DNA of 30,248 bases. It comes from Prevotellaceae bacterium UBA1726. Its GTDB lineage: Bacteria > Bacteroidota > Bacteroidia > Bacteroidales > Bacteroidaceae. Below the pieces are notes generated by a model that worked only from the letters and a program-made list of their open reading frames with translations, made no database searches and was not told where the DNA came from. Shown here one piece after another: positions 1 to 6,967 of this stretch. Each line of letters begins with the position of its first letter. The first letter of the stretch is position 1. The translations under genes were made by a program, and so were the position numbers. Location: positions 1-30,248 of the forward strand of contig DCIM01000033.1 of the NCBI GenBank assembly GCA_002316005.1, in the 5' to 3' direction.

Positions 1-1083
1 GATGATTGACATTATTGAACCTGCTGACATTGGTTTACTTGAACTTCTCAATGCGCGAATGATTGCGTAGATAGGCAAACCGATGACGAACAATCCCGCA
101 ACCAATCCAAGCCAGAGGAATGGTGAACTGTAATTCATCAGTTCTGGTAGGAATTCTGTCTCAGGGAAGATTGACAGCAGGGAAGGGGCAAAGTCAAATG
201 TCAATGCTGTCATCAGTACAAGTCCGAATACGATTGCCAAGAATCCAAGGAACAATGGTAAGAGTAAGAATGCCAATATGACGCCAAAGATGAGTCTAAG
301 GCATCCGCCGTTATTGTTTACAGGCCTGGGACTTTGAGGTTCTTGTTCCTCAATGTCGCTCACAATCTGCTCCTTCAGTGTCTCTGGATTCACTTCCTGT
401 CCCTTCATACGGATTTTGTCCTCTGGAGTCTTTGCCTCAGGAACAACAATCCACAGGATGATATATGCCACAGGGATGAAGATATGGAGGAAGTTTGGCA
501 TCCACCAATGTGAGGTGGCAGAGTTGAAAAGCAATGCCAAGAGCACTACGCCAATACGCCATACTACTGGATCACCACCTATATATTCTGCTAATCCCGA
601 GCACACACCACCAAGCATCTTATCTTTCGTGTCGCGATAGAAACGGCGGTTGCGTACATGGTTCTTCACCTTGTCGTATGTTTTGCCAGCAGCCTTTCCT
701 GCATCAGAAGCAAACTCGTTGAATCGCTCCTGGAAGTCATTCTTGCTTTCCTGACCTTCGTTCTTGTTGTATTCTTCTCCCTCTGTATTGTTAGTGCCGT
801 TTGTATCTTCGTGGATTGTAGATTCATCGGCAATATCGGCTGGATTGCCAATCTTCTCGATAATCTCCTTCACCATCTCAATGTTTACGGCATCACGACC
901 ATTCTGCTTCTGTTCCCAAAGCAATTCTGCTACACGATGCTCAATGTCATCTGCTATGTCTTCGTCACCTTCCTGACTGAAATAGCGCTTCATGCTGTCA
1001 AGGTAGTGCTCAAGCAACTGATATGCGTCTTCATCAATCGAATAGATTGTTCCGCAAATGTTTATTGAAATATTCTTTTTCAT
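1..1083 (-). CDS. PspC-domain membrane protein, partial (C-terminus beyond left edge)
   Basis: The reading frame opens with ATG at 1083 and stays open to base 1 (361 codons) without a stop, so the gene continues outside the window. Residues 1-85 form an acidic helical region (LLEHYLDSMKRYF, then DIEHRVAELLWE) like the small N-terminal helical domain often found before PspC domains. Residues about 90-125 are a hydrophilic Asn/Glu-rich linker. Residues about 147-215 are a PspC domain, with the typical KMLGGVCSGLAEYIGGDP followed by membrane segments. Further hydrophobic segments lie near 240-300 and 318-345. PspC proteins are inner-membrane stress sensors or regulators in the phage-shock family; the role here is inferred. 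It lies 22 bp after the PadR-type regulator gene on the same strand, so the two are probably one operon under PadR control. Confidence 0.85.
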   Translation of the reverse strand, partial: MKKNISINICGTIYSIDEDAYQLLEHYLDSMKRYFSQEGDEDIADDIEHRVAELLWEQKQNGRDAVNIEMVKEIIEKIGNPADIADESTIHEDTNGTNNTEGEEYNKNEGQESKNDFQERFNEFASDAGKAAGKTYDKVKNHVRNRRFYRDTKDKMLGGVCSGLAEYIGGDPVVWRIGVVLLALLFNSATSHWWMPNFLHIFIPVAYIILWIVVPEAKTPEDKIRMKGQEVNPETLKEQIVSDIEEQEPQSPRPVNNNGGCLRLIFGVILAFLLLPLFLGFLAIVFGLVLMTALTFDFAPSLLSIFPETEFLPELMNYSSPFLWLGLVAGLFVIGLPIYAIIRALRSSSKPMSAGSIMSII

Positions 1084-1105
1084 AATAATGATGTTTTTTT
1101 CTTTG

Positions 1106-1432
1106 TTAATGATTCTGTAAGATGCTCACTGTTCTTGCAATCTCGTTCCAACCTGCATCCAGTTGGCTAAGCGCCTCCATGCCTTCGGCGGTCAGAGCAT
1201 AGTACTTACGCGGTGGACCTTGAGTGCTTTCCTGCCATTCGTAGGTCAGGAGTCCGTCCTTTTTCAATCGGTTAAGCAAAGGGTAGAGCGTGCCTTCAAC
1301 CACAATCATCTCAGCGTTTTGCAACTGAACAATGATGTCATTGGCGTAGGATGGTCCTTTGCGAAGAAGCAAAAGGATGCAGTATTCGAGCATACCCTTG
1401 CGCATCTGTGATTTAGTGTTGTCTATTGCCAT
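1106..1432 (-). CDS. PadR-family transcriptional regulator
   Basis: A 108-residue protein that fits the short, one-domain PadR type. It is a winged helix: helices at about 10-45 (MRKGMLEYCILLLLRKGPSYANDII), the recognition region EGTLYPLLNRLKKDGLL at about 46-62, and the wing GPPRKYYALTAEG at about 73-85, which is the family signature. PadR proteins are usually dimeric repressors that bind a palindrome in their own promoter. Such a palindrome lies upstream at 1554-1574, overlapping the -33 element. The start is ATG at 1432, with a leader of about 95 nt. The next gene downstream encodes the PspC protein, a common PadR partner in Firmicutes and Bacteroidetes. The inducing signal cannot be seen from the sequence. 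Confidence 0.93.
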   Translation of the reverse strand: MAIDNTKSQMRKGMLEYCILLLLRKGPSYANDIIVQLQNAEMIVVEGTLYPLLNRLKKDGLLTYEWQESTQGPPRKYYALTAEGMEALSQLDAGWNEIARTVSILQNH

Positions 1433-1534
1433 ATACCTTATTTATATTATATAGGGAGTTCAACGGCCTCATTTCCATTATCCTTGGATAGAGTTGTTTG
1501 CGTTGTAAATGCCCTTTCTGTTTATTTGACGCTG

Positions 1535-1564
1535 CAAATATACCAATTATAAGGTACTATGCAA
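1535..1564 (-). promoter_or_regulatory. Promoter of the padR-pspC operon
   Basis: Read on the minus strand, TATATTTG at 1542-1535 matches the Bacteroidetes -7 consensus TAnnTTTG exactly. A TTG at 1564-1562 lies 19 bp upstream, the usual spacing for the -33 element. The start of transcription would be near 1530, giving a leader of about 95 nt to the PadR start. Confidence 0.72.
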
Positions 1565-1574
1565 TGCAAAGTAC
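1554..1574. promoter_or_regulatory. Probable PadR operator (21-bp palindrome)
   Basis: The plus strand reads GTACTATGCA, one central A, then TGCAAAGTAC. The arms pair at 9 of 10 positions. The dyad centre (1564) falls on the -33 TTG of the padR promoter, so a bound dimer would block RNA polymerase. Placement and symmetry fit autorepression by the adjacent PadR protein; binding itself is inferred. Confidence 0.6.
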
Positions 1575-1649
1575 TAAAGAATTAACTTAAATTAAAGATT
1601 TAGGCGTGTTTTTCGTTGCTTATTGTGGTTAAATGAGTAGAAAAGACAC

Positions 1650-1676
1650 AAAAATGGCGACATTTGAATGCCGCCA
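1650..1676 (-). terminator. Rho-independent terminator after recA
   Basis: On the minus strand, about 28 nt after the recA stop, TGGCGGCAT and ATGTCGCCA pair (with one G-U) around a TCAA loop, and TTTTT follows. It separates recA from the padR-pspC operon. The rest of the gap up to 1432 holds the padR promoter and operator; nothing else is recognised there. Confidence 0.8.
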
Positions 1677-1704
1677 CTTCTTTTATTCTATGATAGGGTA
1701 GGAG

Positions 1705-2739
1705 TTACTCTTCCTTCAACTTAGCCATAATCTTCTGCTCGAGTTCCTCGCAGAGTTCAGGGTTGTCCTTCAGCATAGCCTTTGCTGCATCACGACCGTT
1801 ACCGAGTTTTGTATCGCCGTAAGAGAGCCATGCGCCACTCTTCTTGATAACACCCTTGTCAACACCGATGTCGAGAATCTCGCCAATCTTTGAGATACCC
1901 TCACCAAAGGCAATCTCGAACTCAGCCTTGCGGAAAGGAGGAGCAACCTTGTTCTTCACAACCTTTACCTTTGTCAGTTTACCGAGGATAGTCTCGCCGT
2001 CCTTGATAAGTGAACCAGGGCGGATGTCAATACGAACAGAAGCGTAGAACTTCAGAGCGTTACCACCAGTTGTTGTTTCTGGACTACCGAACATAACGCC
2101 AATCTTCTCGCGCAACTGGTTGATGAAGATACAAGTTGTGTTTGTCTTCGAGATGGTTGAAGTCATCTTGCGAAGAGCCTGACTCATCAGTCGTGCGTGC
2201 AAACCAACCTTGTTCTCGCCCATATCGCCTTCAATCTCTGCCTTTGGAGTGAGGGCTGCTACAGAGTCGATAACAATGATATCAACAGCAGCAGAGCGAA
2301 TGAGCTGATCAGCAATCTCAAGTGCCTGCTCACCATTGTCTGGCTGCGAAATCCAAAGTTTCTCAACATCAACACCGAGTTTCTCAGCATAGAAACGGTC
2401 AAATGCATGCTCAGCATCGATGAATGCAGCAATACCGCCCTGCTTCTGGCACTCAGCAATAGCATGGATGGCGAGAGTTGTCTTACCTGATGACTCAGGA
2501 CCGAAAATCTCTACGATACGGCCTTTTGGATAACCGCCTACGCCGAGAGCGATGTCCAAACTGATACTACCAGTAGGAATGACATCAACATTCTCAACCT
2601 TGTCTTCACCGAGTTTCATGATTGAACCCTTGCCAAAGTCCTTTTCTATCTTTTCCATTGCAGCTTGCAATGCCTTCATTTTTGCTTCCTGAGGGCTCAG
2701 CTGCACTTCTTCTTTTGCTTCTTTTGCTTTCTTTGCCAT
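1705..2739 (-). CDS. recA: Recombinase RecA
   Basis: The protein binds single-stranded DNA as an ATP-dependent filament, drives strand exchange in homologous recombination, and triggers LexA/SOS cleavage. The length of 344 residues is normal. Visible marks are the Walker A motif GPESSGKTT (80-88), the Walker B strand VDIIVIDSVAAL (about 152-163), the L2 region with FINQLREKIGVMFGSPETTTGG (about 205-226), and a short acidic C-terminus ending KLKEE. The N-terminal Lys/Glu/Ala-rich stretch (MAKKAKEAKEE) is typical of Bacteroidetes RecA. The start is ATG at 2739. Upstream, 83 bp separate it from the dehydrogenase gene; this leader holds a GC-rich hairpin (2784-2806) and an AT-rich CAAATCA repeat, and no clear TAnnTTTG box, so recA may be partly read from upstream. 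A clear terminator follows. Confidence 0.99.
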   Translation of the reverse strand: MAKKAKEAKEEVQLSPQEAKMKALQAAMEKIEKDFGKGSIMKLGEDKVENVDVIPTGSISLDIALGVGGYPKGRIVEIFGPESSGKTTLAIHAIAECQKQGGIAAFIDAEHAFDRFYAEKLGVDVEKLWISQPDNGEQALEIADQLIRSAAVDIIVIDSVAALTPKAEIEGDMGENKVGLHARLMSQALRKMTSTISKTNTTCIFINQLREKIGVMFGSPETTTGGNALKFYASVRIDIRPGSLIKDGETILGKLTKVKVVKNKVAPPFRKAEFEIAFGEGISKIGEILDIGVDKGVIKKSGAWLSYGDTKLGNGRDAAKAMLKDNPELCEELEQKIMAKLKEE

Positions 2740-2783
2740 ATTGTTATTATTTGATTTTTTGATTTGTGATTTGTTGATTTTCT

Positions 2784-2806
2784 CCCCTCTCTCTTCAGGA
2801 GAGGGG
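2784..2806 (-). repeat. GC-rich intergenic hairpin, copy A
   Basis: In the 83-bp gap before recA, CCCCTCTC (2784-2791) pairs perfectly with GAGAGGGG (2799-2806) around a 7-nt loop, flanked by a C-rich stretch (minus strand CACCCCCAGCCCC). It is not followed by a T-run in either direction, so it is not a standard terminator. Related hairpins occur at 23320-23345 and 26634-26657, all between minus-strand genes. Confidence 0.65.
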
Positions 2807-2822
2807 CTGGGGGTGAGGCTTT

Positions 2823-4058
2823 CTACAGTTCAAGGTCACCGTCGAAGATCTCGTGCCAAGGGAGACCTTGCTTGTTGAGCTGCTCCATGAATGGATCTGG
2901 ATCGAACTCCTCAACATTATGTACACCAGGCTTGCGCCAGATGCCCTTGCAGAACATCATTGCACCAATCATTGCAGGAACACCAGTTGTGTAAGAAACG
3001 CCCTGCATACCAGTTTCGTTGTAAGCATCCTGGTGCTTGCAGTTGTTATATACATAATAGGTGTGCTCCTCACCGTTCTTCAAACCGCGGATACGGCAAC
3101 CGATAGATGTCTCGCCTTCGTAGTTCTCGCCGAGGTCCTGTGGATTTGGCAATACAGCCTTGAGGAACTGCAAAGGAACAATCTTAACCTTTGCTGTGCC
3201 TGTGCCGTCAGCAAGTGGTGCCTCGTATTCAATCTCGTCAATACGACTCATGCCAAGATTCTCAATGCAGTCAAGATATGTGAGATACTGCTGACCGAAT
3301 GTCATCCAGAAACGAGCACGCTTTATTGTTGGATAGTTGATTACAAGACTCTCAATCTCCTCGTGGTGGAGAAGATACGACTCCTTAGGACCTACATTAG
3401 GGTAGGTGAGAGGCTTGTGAATCTCCATTGGCTCTGTCTCGATATACTTGCCATTCTCATAGTAGAGACCCTTCTGAGTAATCTCGCGGATGTTGATTTC
3501 TGGGTTGAAGTTTGTTGCGAAAGCCTTGTGGTGGTTACCAGCGTTGCAGTCAACAATGTCAAGATACTGAATCTCGTCAAAGTGATGCTTTGCTGCATAA
3601 GCGGTGAAGATAGAAGTCACACCTGGGTCGAAACCGCAACCGAGGATAGCACAAAGACCAGCCTTCTCGAAACGCTCGCGATAAGCCCACTGCCAACTGT
3701 ACTCAAAGTGAGCCTCGTCCTTTGGCTCGTAGTTGGCTGTATCCATATAGTTTACGCCACAAGCCAGACAAGCATCCATGATTGTGAGGTCCTGATAAGG
3801 AAGAGCAAGGTTGATACAAAGCTCTGGCTTGAAGTCATTGAACAAAGCCTTCAACTGCTCTACATCGTCAGCATCAACCTGTGCTGTCTGGATAGGCATG
3901 TCATAGCCTGCCTTGTGAATAGACTCTACCAACTTGTCGCATTTTGCTTTTCTGCGGCTGGCAATCATAAACTCTGTGAAGACATCAGCATTCTGAGCAA
4001 TCTTGAATGCTGCTACTGTAGCGACGCCACCGGCGCCAATCATAAGTACTCTTGACAT
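2823..4058 (-). CDS. Saccharopine dehydrogenase-family enzyme, probable carboxynorspermidine/carboxyspermidine dehydrogenase
   Basis: A 411-residue cytosolic NAD(P)-dependent enzyme. It opens with a Rossmann nucleotide-binding motif, MIGAGGVATVAAFKIA (6-21), followed by the adenosine-site strand MIASRRKAKC. Further marks are CINLALPYQDLTIMDACLACGVNYMDTANYEP (about 80-110) and GCGFDPGVTSIFTAYAAKH (about 140-158), which are typical of the carboxynorspermidine synthase branch rather than lysine-pathway saccharopine dehydrogenase. In Vibrio and in Bacteroidetes this branch joins aspartate semialdehyde with a diamine to make carboxy(nor)spermidine, the alternative polyamine route. The decarboxylase partner is not in this window. 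The start is ATG at 4058. The upstream leader carries a 13-bp-period direct repeat. The exact substrate (putrescine or diaminopropane) cannot be read from the sequence. Confidence 0.82.
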   Translation of the reverse strand: MSRVLMIGAGGVATVAAFKIAQNADVFTEFMIASRRKAKCDKLVESIHKAGYDMPIQTAQVDADDVEQLKALFNDFKPELCINLALPYQDLTIMDACLACGVNYMDTANYEPKDEAHFEYSWQWAYRERFEKAGLCAILGCGFDPGVTSIFTAYAAKHHFDEIQYLDIVDCNAGNHHKAFATNFNPEINIREITQKGLYYENGKYIETEPMEIHKPLTYPNVGPKESYLLHHEEIESLVINYPTIKRARFWMTFGQQYLTYLDCIENLGMSRIDEIEYEAPLADGTGTAKVKIVPLQFLKAVLPNPQDLGENYEGETSIGCRIRGLKNGEEHTYYVYNNCKHQDAYNETGMQGVSYTTGVPAMIGAMMFCKGIWRKPGVHNVEEFDPDPFMEQLNKQGLPWHEIFDGDLEL

Positions 4059-4073
4059 TTTCTATTTAATATT

Positions 4074-4097
4074 TTGTTGATTCCTATTGTTGATTCC
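4074..4097. repeat. Short tandem direct repeat before the dehydrogenase gene
   Basis: TTGTTGATTCC occurs at 4074-4084 and again at 4087-4097 (period 13 bp), within the 54-bp gap just upstream of the dehydrogenase start. It could be a binding site or simple slippage; the sequence does not decide. Confidence 0.4.
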
Positions 4098-4112
4098 GGA
4101 TTCCCCGGAGAG

Positions 4113-4703
4113 TTATTTCAGTTCATCAGCGCTGATTCCCAACGCATTGAGAAGCGAGAATCCTAATATTTCCTGTCGGAAGTTGCCACCTGGCATTGGC
4201 TGCATTGCAAACATTGTGATGCGCTTTCCGTCATCGTCAACATGTCCCAAGGCACCGCGAAGTTGCTGATATGTAATGCCATCCTCGCCATCAGGGATAA
4301 TCATCATGCGCTTTACATTCTCTTGAATCGCTGCAGCACCGACAACATCGTTAATGAACTGTGTCTTTGAAACGATATCCTCAACTTCAAGCACAGTAAT
4401 GGAGAACTCGCCAAGATGGTCCTTGAAAGCCTTTCCGTTCAGTTCATCGGCATAGTTTGCTGGTGCAAAGTTCTCGAAAGCCTTGTGGCCCTTGTCGTGG
4501 ATGAGCACCACCTGAACTTCGTTCTCGCCTTCGCGAATACCACCATCGAGTGCGATGCAGTCAATCCAACGAGCCAAATCGGCAGGAGGAATCTGGCGTC
4601 CAATCATTCGCTCAAAGTTCACAATGAGGTTGAATGCTACGCTGTCGATGTAGTCAGCATCGGCAATGATTATATTTTCGCTCCAATGAGTATTTTGTTC
4701 CAT
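4113..4703 (-). CDS. Conserved protein of unknown function
   Basis: A 196-residue soluble acidic protein with no signal peptide or membrane segment. I do not recognise a characterised family; the style (IIIADADYIDSVAFNLIVNFERMIGRQIPPADLARWIDCIALDGG at the N-terminus) looks like an uncharacterised Bacteroidales family. Seen: repeated conserved-looking Asp/Gly patches, including IPDGEDGITY and MQPMPGGNFRQEILGFSLLNALGIS near the C-terminus. The start is ATG at 4703. A promoter -7 box ends only 5 nt before this ATG, so the mRNA is probably leaderless or nearly so. It lies 54 bp upstream of the dehydrogenase gene on the same strand, so the two may share a transcript. No function is proposed. Confidence 0.75.
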   Translation of the reverse strand: MEQNTHWSENIIIADADYIDSVAFNLIVNFERMIGRQIPPADLARWIDCIALDGGIREGENEVQVVLIHDKGHKAFENFAPANYADELNGKAFKDHLGEFSITVLEVEDIVSKTQFINDVVGAAAIQENVKRMMIIPDGEDGITYQQLRGALGHVDDDGKRITMFAMQPMPGGNFRQEILGFSLLNALGISADELK

Positions 4704-4708
4704 GGGTA

Positions 4709-4716
4709 CAAAGATA
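4709..4716 (-). promoter_or_regulatory. -7 box of the 4113-4703 gene, probably leaderless
   Basis: The minus strand reads TATCTTTG (4716-4709), a perfect TAnnTTTG, followed by TACCC and the ATG at 4703. Transcription would start within about 0-5 nt of the ATG. No good -33 TTG is seen, because that position is occupied by the rhamnose-operon terminator hairpin. Confidence 0.55.
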
Positions 4717-4718
4717 CG

Positions 4719-4759
4719 AAAAAAGTCTGAACTCCGCCCCTCGGAATACAGACTTTTTT
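4719..4759. terminator. Terminator of the rhamnose operon
   Basis: AAAAAAGTCTG (4719-4729) and CAGACTTTTTT (4749-4759) form a perfect 11-bp inverted repeat; the 19-nt loop contains a small TCCG/CGGA helix. The run of T on each side makes it able to work in both directions. It lies 21 bp past the rhaD stop. Confidence 0.82.
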
Positions 4760-4780
4760 ACGTTATATTGATAAAAAAAG

Positions 4781-5599
4781 TTAGCAAGGCCGTTTTTTAG
4801 GAAGATTAAATACTTCCTGCACTTCCTTCATCGCCTCTTCGGTCATACCCTCTGGTTCTTCGCCCATATTCTTGGCGCACATATAGATGACTGCGGCTTT
4901 GTTGAGAACATCAACTTGATCGAAGGCATCCATAATATCTTGTCCCACAGCACAGACGCCATGCTTCTCCCACATCACTACATCGTAGTTTTTTATTTGT
5001 TCGAGAGTGGCATCAGCAAGAGCAACACTTCCAGGGAGAGCGTAAGGTACAATACCTATACCAAGAGGAGCGAATGCCAATGTCTCAGGAATCATACTCC
5101 ACAGTGTACGTGTCATCACGCCAGGCTCAAGGAAACGGCGAATATGCGACATTGCCACAAGTTCAATAGGATGAGTATGCAGCGTTGCCTTGTATTTTGA
5201 ACCCGTCTCAATGAGATAGTTCTGTAGGGCAAGATGACTTGGTAGTTCGGATGTCGGTTTTACTGGTTCATCAGCAATAATCTCATATGAAGCACAATCA
5301 TCGCAGATACGAATGATACTACCATTCTTCATTGGTTCGCGTGCCAAGTCGCGCATACGCTTTTGTGTACCTTTTGCATAGAAATATGTTCCTTTGAGAT
5401 GGGGAAGTGTCATTCCTATCTTGGCCTTTGGTGCTATTGCTGGCAAGTGACGAATCTCATCATCCACAAGTTCGGTAATATTGACAGTGATATTGCCACC
5501 ATTTCTTTCTGCCCATCCCTTTTGCCAAAGATAGCCAGTTACCTCTGCAATCTGATCAATTACCTCTGCCAAAGCAGGGCGATTGTTTAAAATGCTCAT
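4781..5599 (-). CDS. rhaD: L-rhamnulose-1-phosphate aldolase
   Basis: This zinc-dependent class II aldolase splits L-rhamnulose-1-phosphate into dihydroxyacetone phosphate and L-lactaldehyde in the cytosol. The length is 272 residues, like the E. coli enzyme (274). The N-terminal region WQKGWAERNGGNITVN (25-40) is the phosphate-binding part of the aldolase II fold. The catalytic Glu is E118 (TSELPSH), and the zinc ligands are H141 and H143 (LHTHPIEL) and H213 (WEKHGVCAVG); these match E117, H141, H143 and H212 of E. coli. Its ATG overlaps the stop of the upstream transporter gene as ATGA, so translation is probably coupled. It is the last gene of the rhamnose operon and is followed by a strong terminator. 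Confidence 0.96.
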   Translation of the reverse strand: MSILNNRPALAEVIDQIAEVTGYLWQKGWAERNGGNITVNITELVDDEIRHLPAIAPKAKIGMTLPHLKGTYFYAKGTQKRMRDLAREPMKNGSIIRICDDCASYEIIADEPVKPTSELPSHLALQNYLIETGSKYKATLHTHPIELVAMSHIRRFLEPGVMTRTLWSMIPETLAFAPLGIGIVPYALPGSVALADATLEQIKNYDVVMWEKHGVCAVGQDIMDAFDQVDVLNKAAVIYMCAKNMGEEPEGMTEEAMKEVQEVFNLPKKRPC

Positions 5600-6936
5600 A
5601 GTTCTTTATATCTTTCTTTTGTTATTTGTTCAAGTGATTTTCCTCGTGTCTCAGGACAACCGATAACGCCCACAACGAGCGAAGTCAGCAGTAATGCAAT
5701 CATGCAATAAGCAGCAATGGTGAATCCTTCTCCGTTTTCTCCATAGATATAGGTAAAGACAAGGCCCCAGACAGCCGAGAGACCTCGCACAATGAAGAAC
5801 ATCAGACCCTGTGCTCCTGCTCTAAACTTGGCAGGGAAGAGTTCTGATCCCCAGAGCGCGTAGAATACCTGTACCGACATTCCACCTTCTATGCCCCAGA
5901 GAATAGCAAAGGTCCATAATCCTGTAGGACCATTGACACCAACAGCAACGATGATAACCCAAGCACTGATTGCAAAAAGCAAACCTAATATATAAATAAG
6001 TTTATGTGACGTCTTGTCGATAACCTTCGAAACAATGAATGTTGTTCCAACGATTATTGCCCACTGAATACAATTCATCCAGTTGGCAGTTTCATTGTCA
6101 ACACCTCCTGCAGTCTCGTAGATGTGAGGCTGGAAGAAACCCATTACCGATGCTACGAGATTCCATGCAAGATAGATGGTGGCAAGGAAGAATACTGTCT
6201 TTATTGCCGTCTTGTTTGAGAACAGTGCACCAAATGAATGAAGCAAACCGGAATTCTCGCCTTTTGCTTTTTGTGATTCGCGACTTGCCTGCCATTCCTT
6301 GCTCTCTTCAAGATTTCGCTGCATATTCCATGCAATGAACGCTACAATGAACAACGAAAGGAAAACAAGGCGTGAACTGAATACATTGACAACTTCTACA
6401 GGGGCATTATTGCCTGCGATTGCTATTCCAAGCGTTTCTACCCAACCGAAGAGATAGCCACCCGGAGCAAAGAACATGCCTAATAGCAGAATTATCATAG
6501 GCCCAACGCCCCACGACATTTGTGAGATACAGATATTTCGTCCTCTGTTGCCAATCTCGGAACTCTCTGATATATATGTCCATGATGCGGGTACACCAAT
6601 GCCTACAGAGATCCCAGTAAGAAGAAAACCGGCTAAAAGCATAGGGAAATTGACTGAACACATAATCAGCAATACTCCTGCCATGTAAACCAATAGATTA
6701 TAGGTGTAGATGAATTTTCGTCCGTATCTGTCGGCAAGGAATCCTCCTATTATTGCACCAAGAGCAGCACCAAGGCAGTTTGCACTGATGAAGTTGAGCC
6801 AACCGAGATGGACTTCGCTCAGATTAAGGTATCTCTGCCACAATGTCAATCCGCTCGCACCAGCCACGATAGCACCCGCATCCAGATAATTGTTGAGCGA
6901 CACAGCAAGTGTGCTCTTTAAACTTGATTGTTTCAT
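5596..6936 (-). CDS. MFS sugar porter, probable L-rhamnose transporter
   Basis: An inner-membrane protein of 446 residues with about 12 hydrophobic segments. The major-facilitator loop motif GGFLADRYGRK (about 64-74) and the sugar-porter C-terminal signature CPETRGKSLEQI (about 428-439) place it in the sugar porter branch. Between the two halves lies a cytosolic loop, NLEESKEWQASRESQKAKGEN (about 210-230). It is unlike RhaT, the 10-helix rhamnose/H+ symporter found in E. coli. Its place between rhaA (31 bp upstream) and rhaD (4-bp ATGA overlap) makes rhamnose the likely substrate; this is inference from context. Another 6-deoxysugar or a rhamnoside remains possible. Confidence 0.88.
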   Translation of the reverse strand: MKQSSLKSTLAVSLNNYLDAGAIVAGASGLTLWQRYLNLSEVHLGWLNFISANCLGAALGAIIGGFLADRYGRKFIYTYNLLVYMAGVLLIMCSVNFPMLLAGFLLTGISVGIGVPASWTYISESSEIGNRGRNICISQMSWGVGPMIILLLGMFFAPGGYLFGWVETLGIAIAGNNAPVEVVNVFSSRLVFLSLFIVAFIAWNMQRNLEESKEWQASRESQKAKGENSGLLHSFGALFSNKTAIKTVFFLATIYLAWNLVASVMGFFQPHIYETAGGVDNETANWMNCIQWAIIVGTTFIVSKVIDKTSHKLIYILGLLFAISAWVIIVAVGVNGPTGLWTFAILWGIEGGMSVQVFYALWGSELFPAKFRAGAQGLMFFIVRGLSAVWGLVFTYIYGENGEGFTIAAYCMIALLLTSLVVGVIGCPETRGKSLEQITKERYKEL

Positions 6937-6967
6937 TTCGCTGATTCAATTATTTAATACGAGGCTA

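Noticed and set aside
353..1068. Several plus-strand frames near the left edge
   Set aside because: They are antisense to the PspC-domain gene, whose frame is open from 1083 to base 1 and carries clear family motifs.
2853..4055. A 400-codon open frame on the plus strand
   Set aside because: It lies wholly opposite the dehydrogenase gene, has no recognisable domain, and is explained by the codon bias of the real gene.
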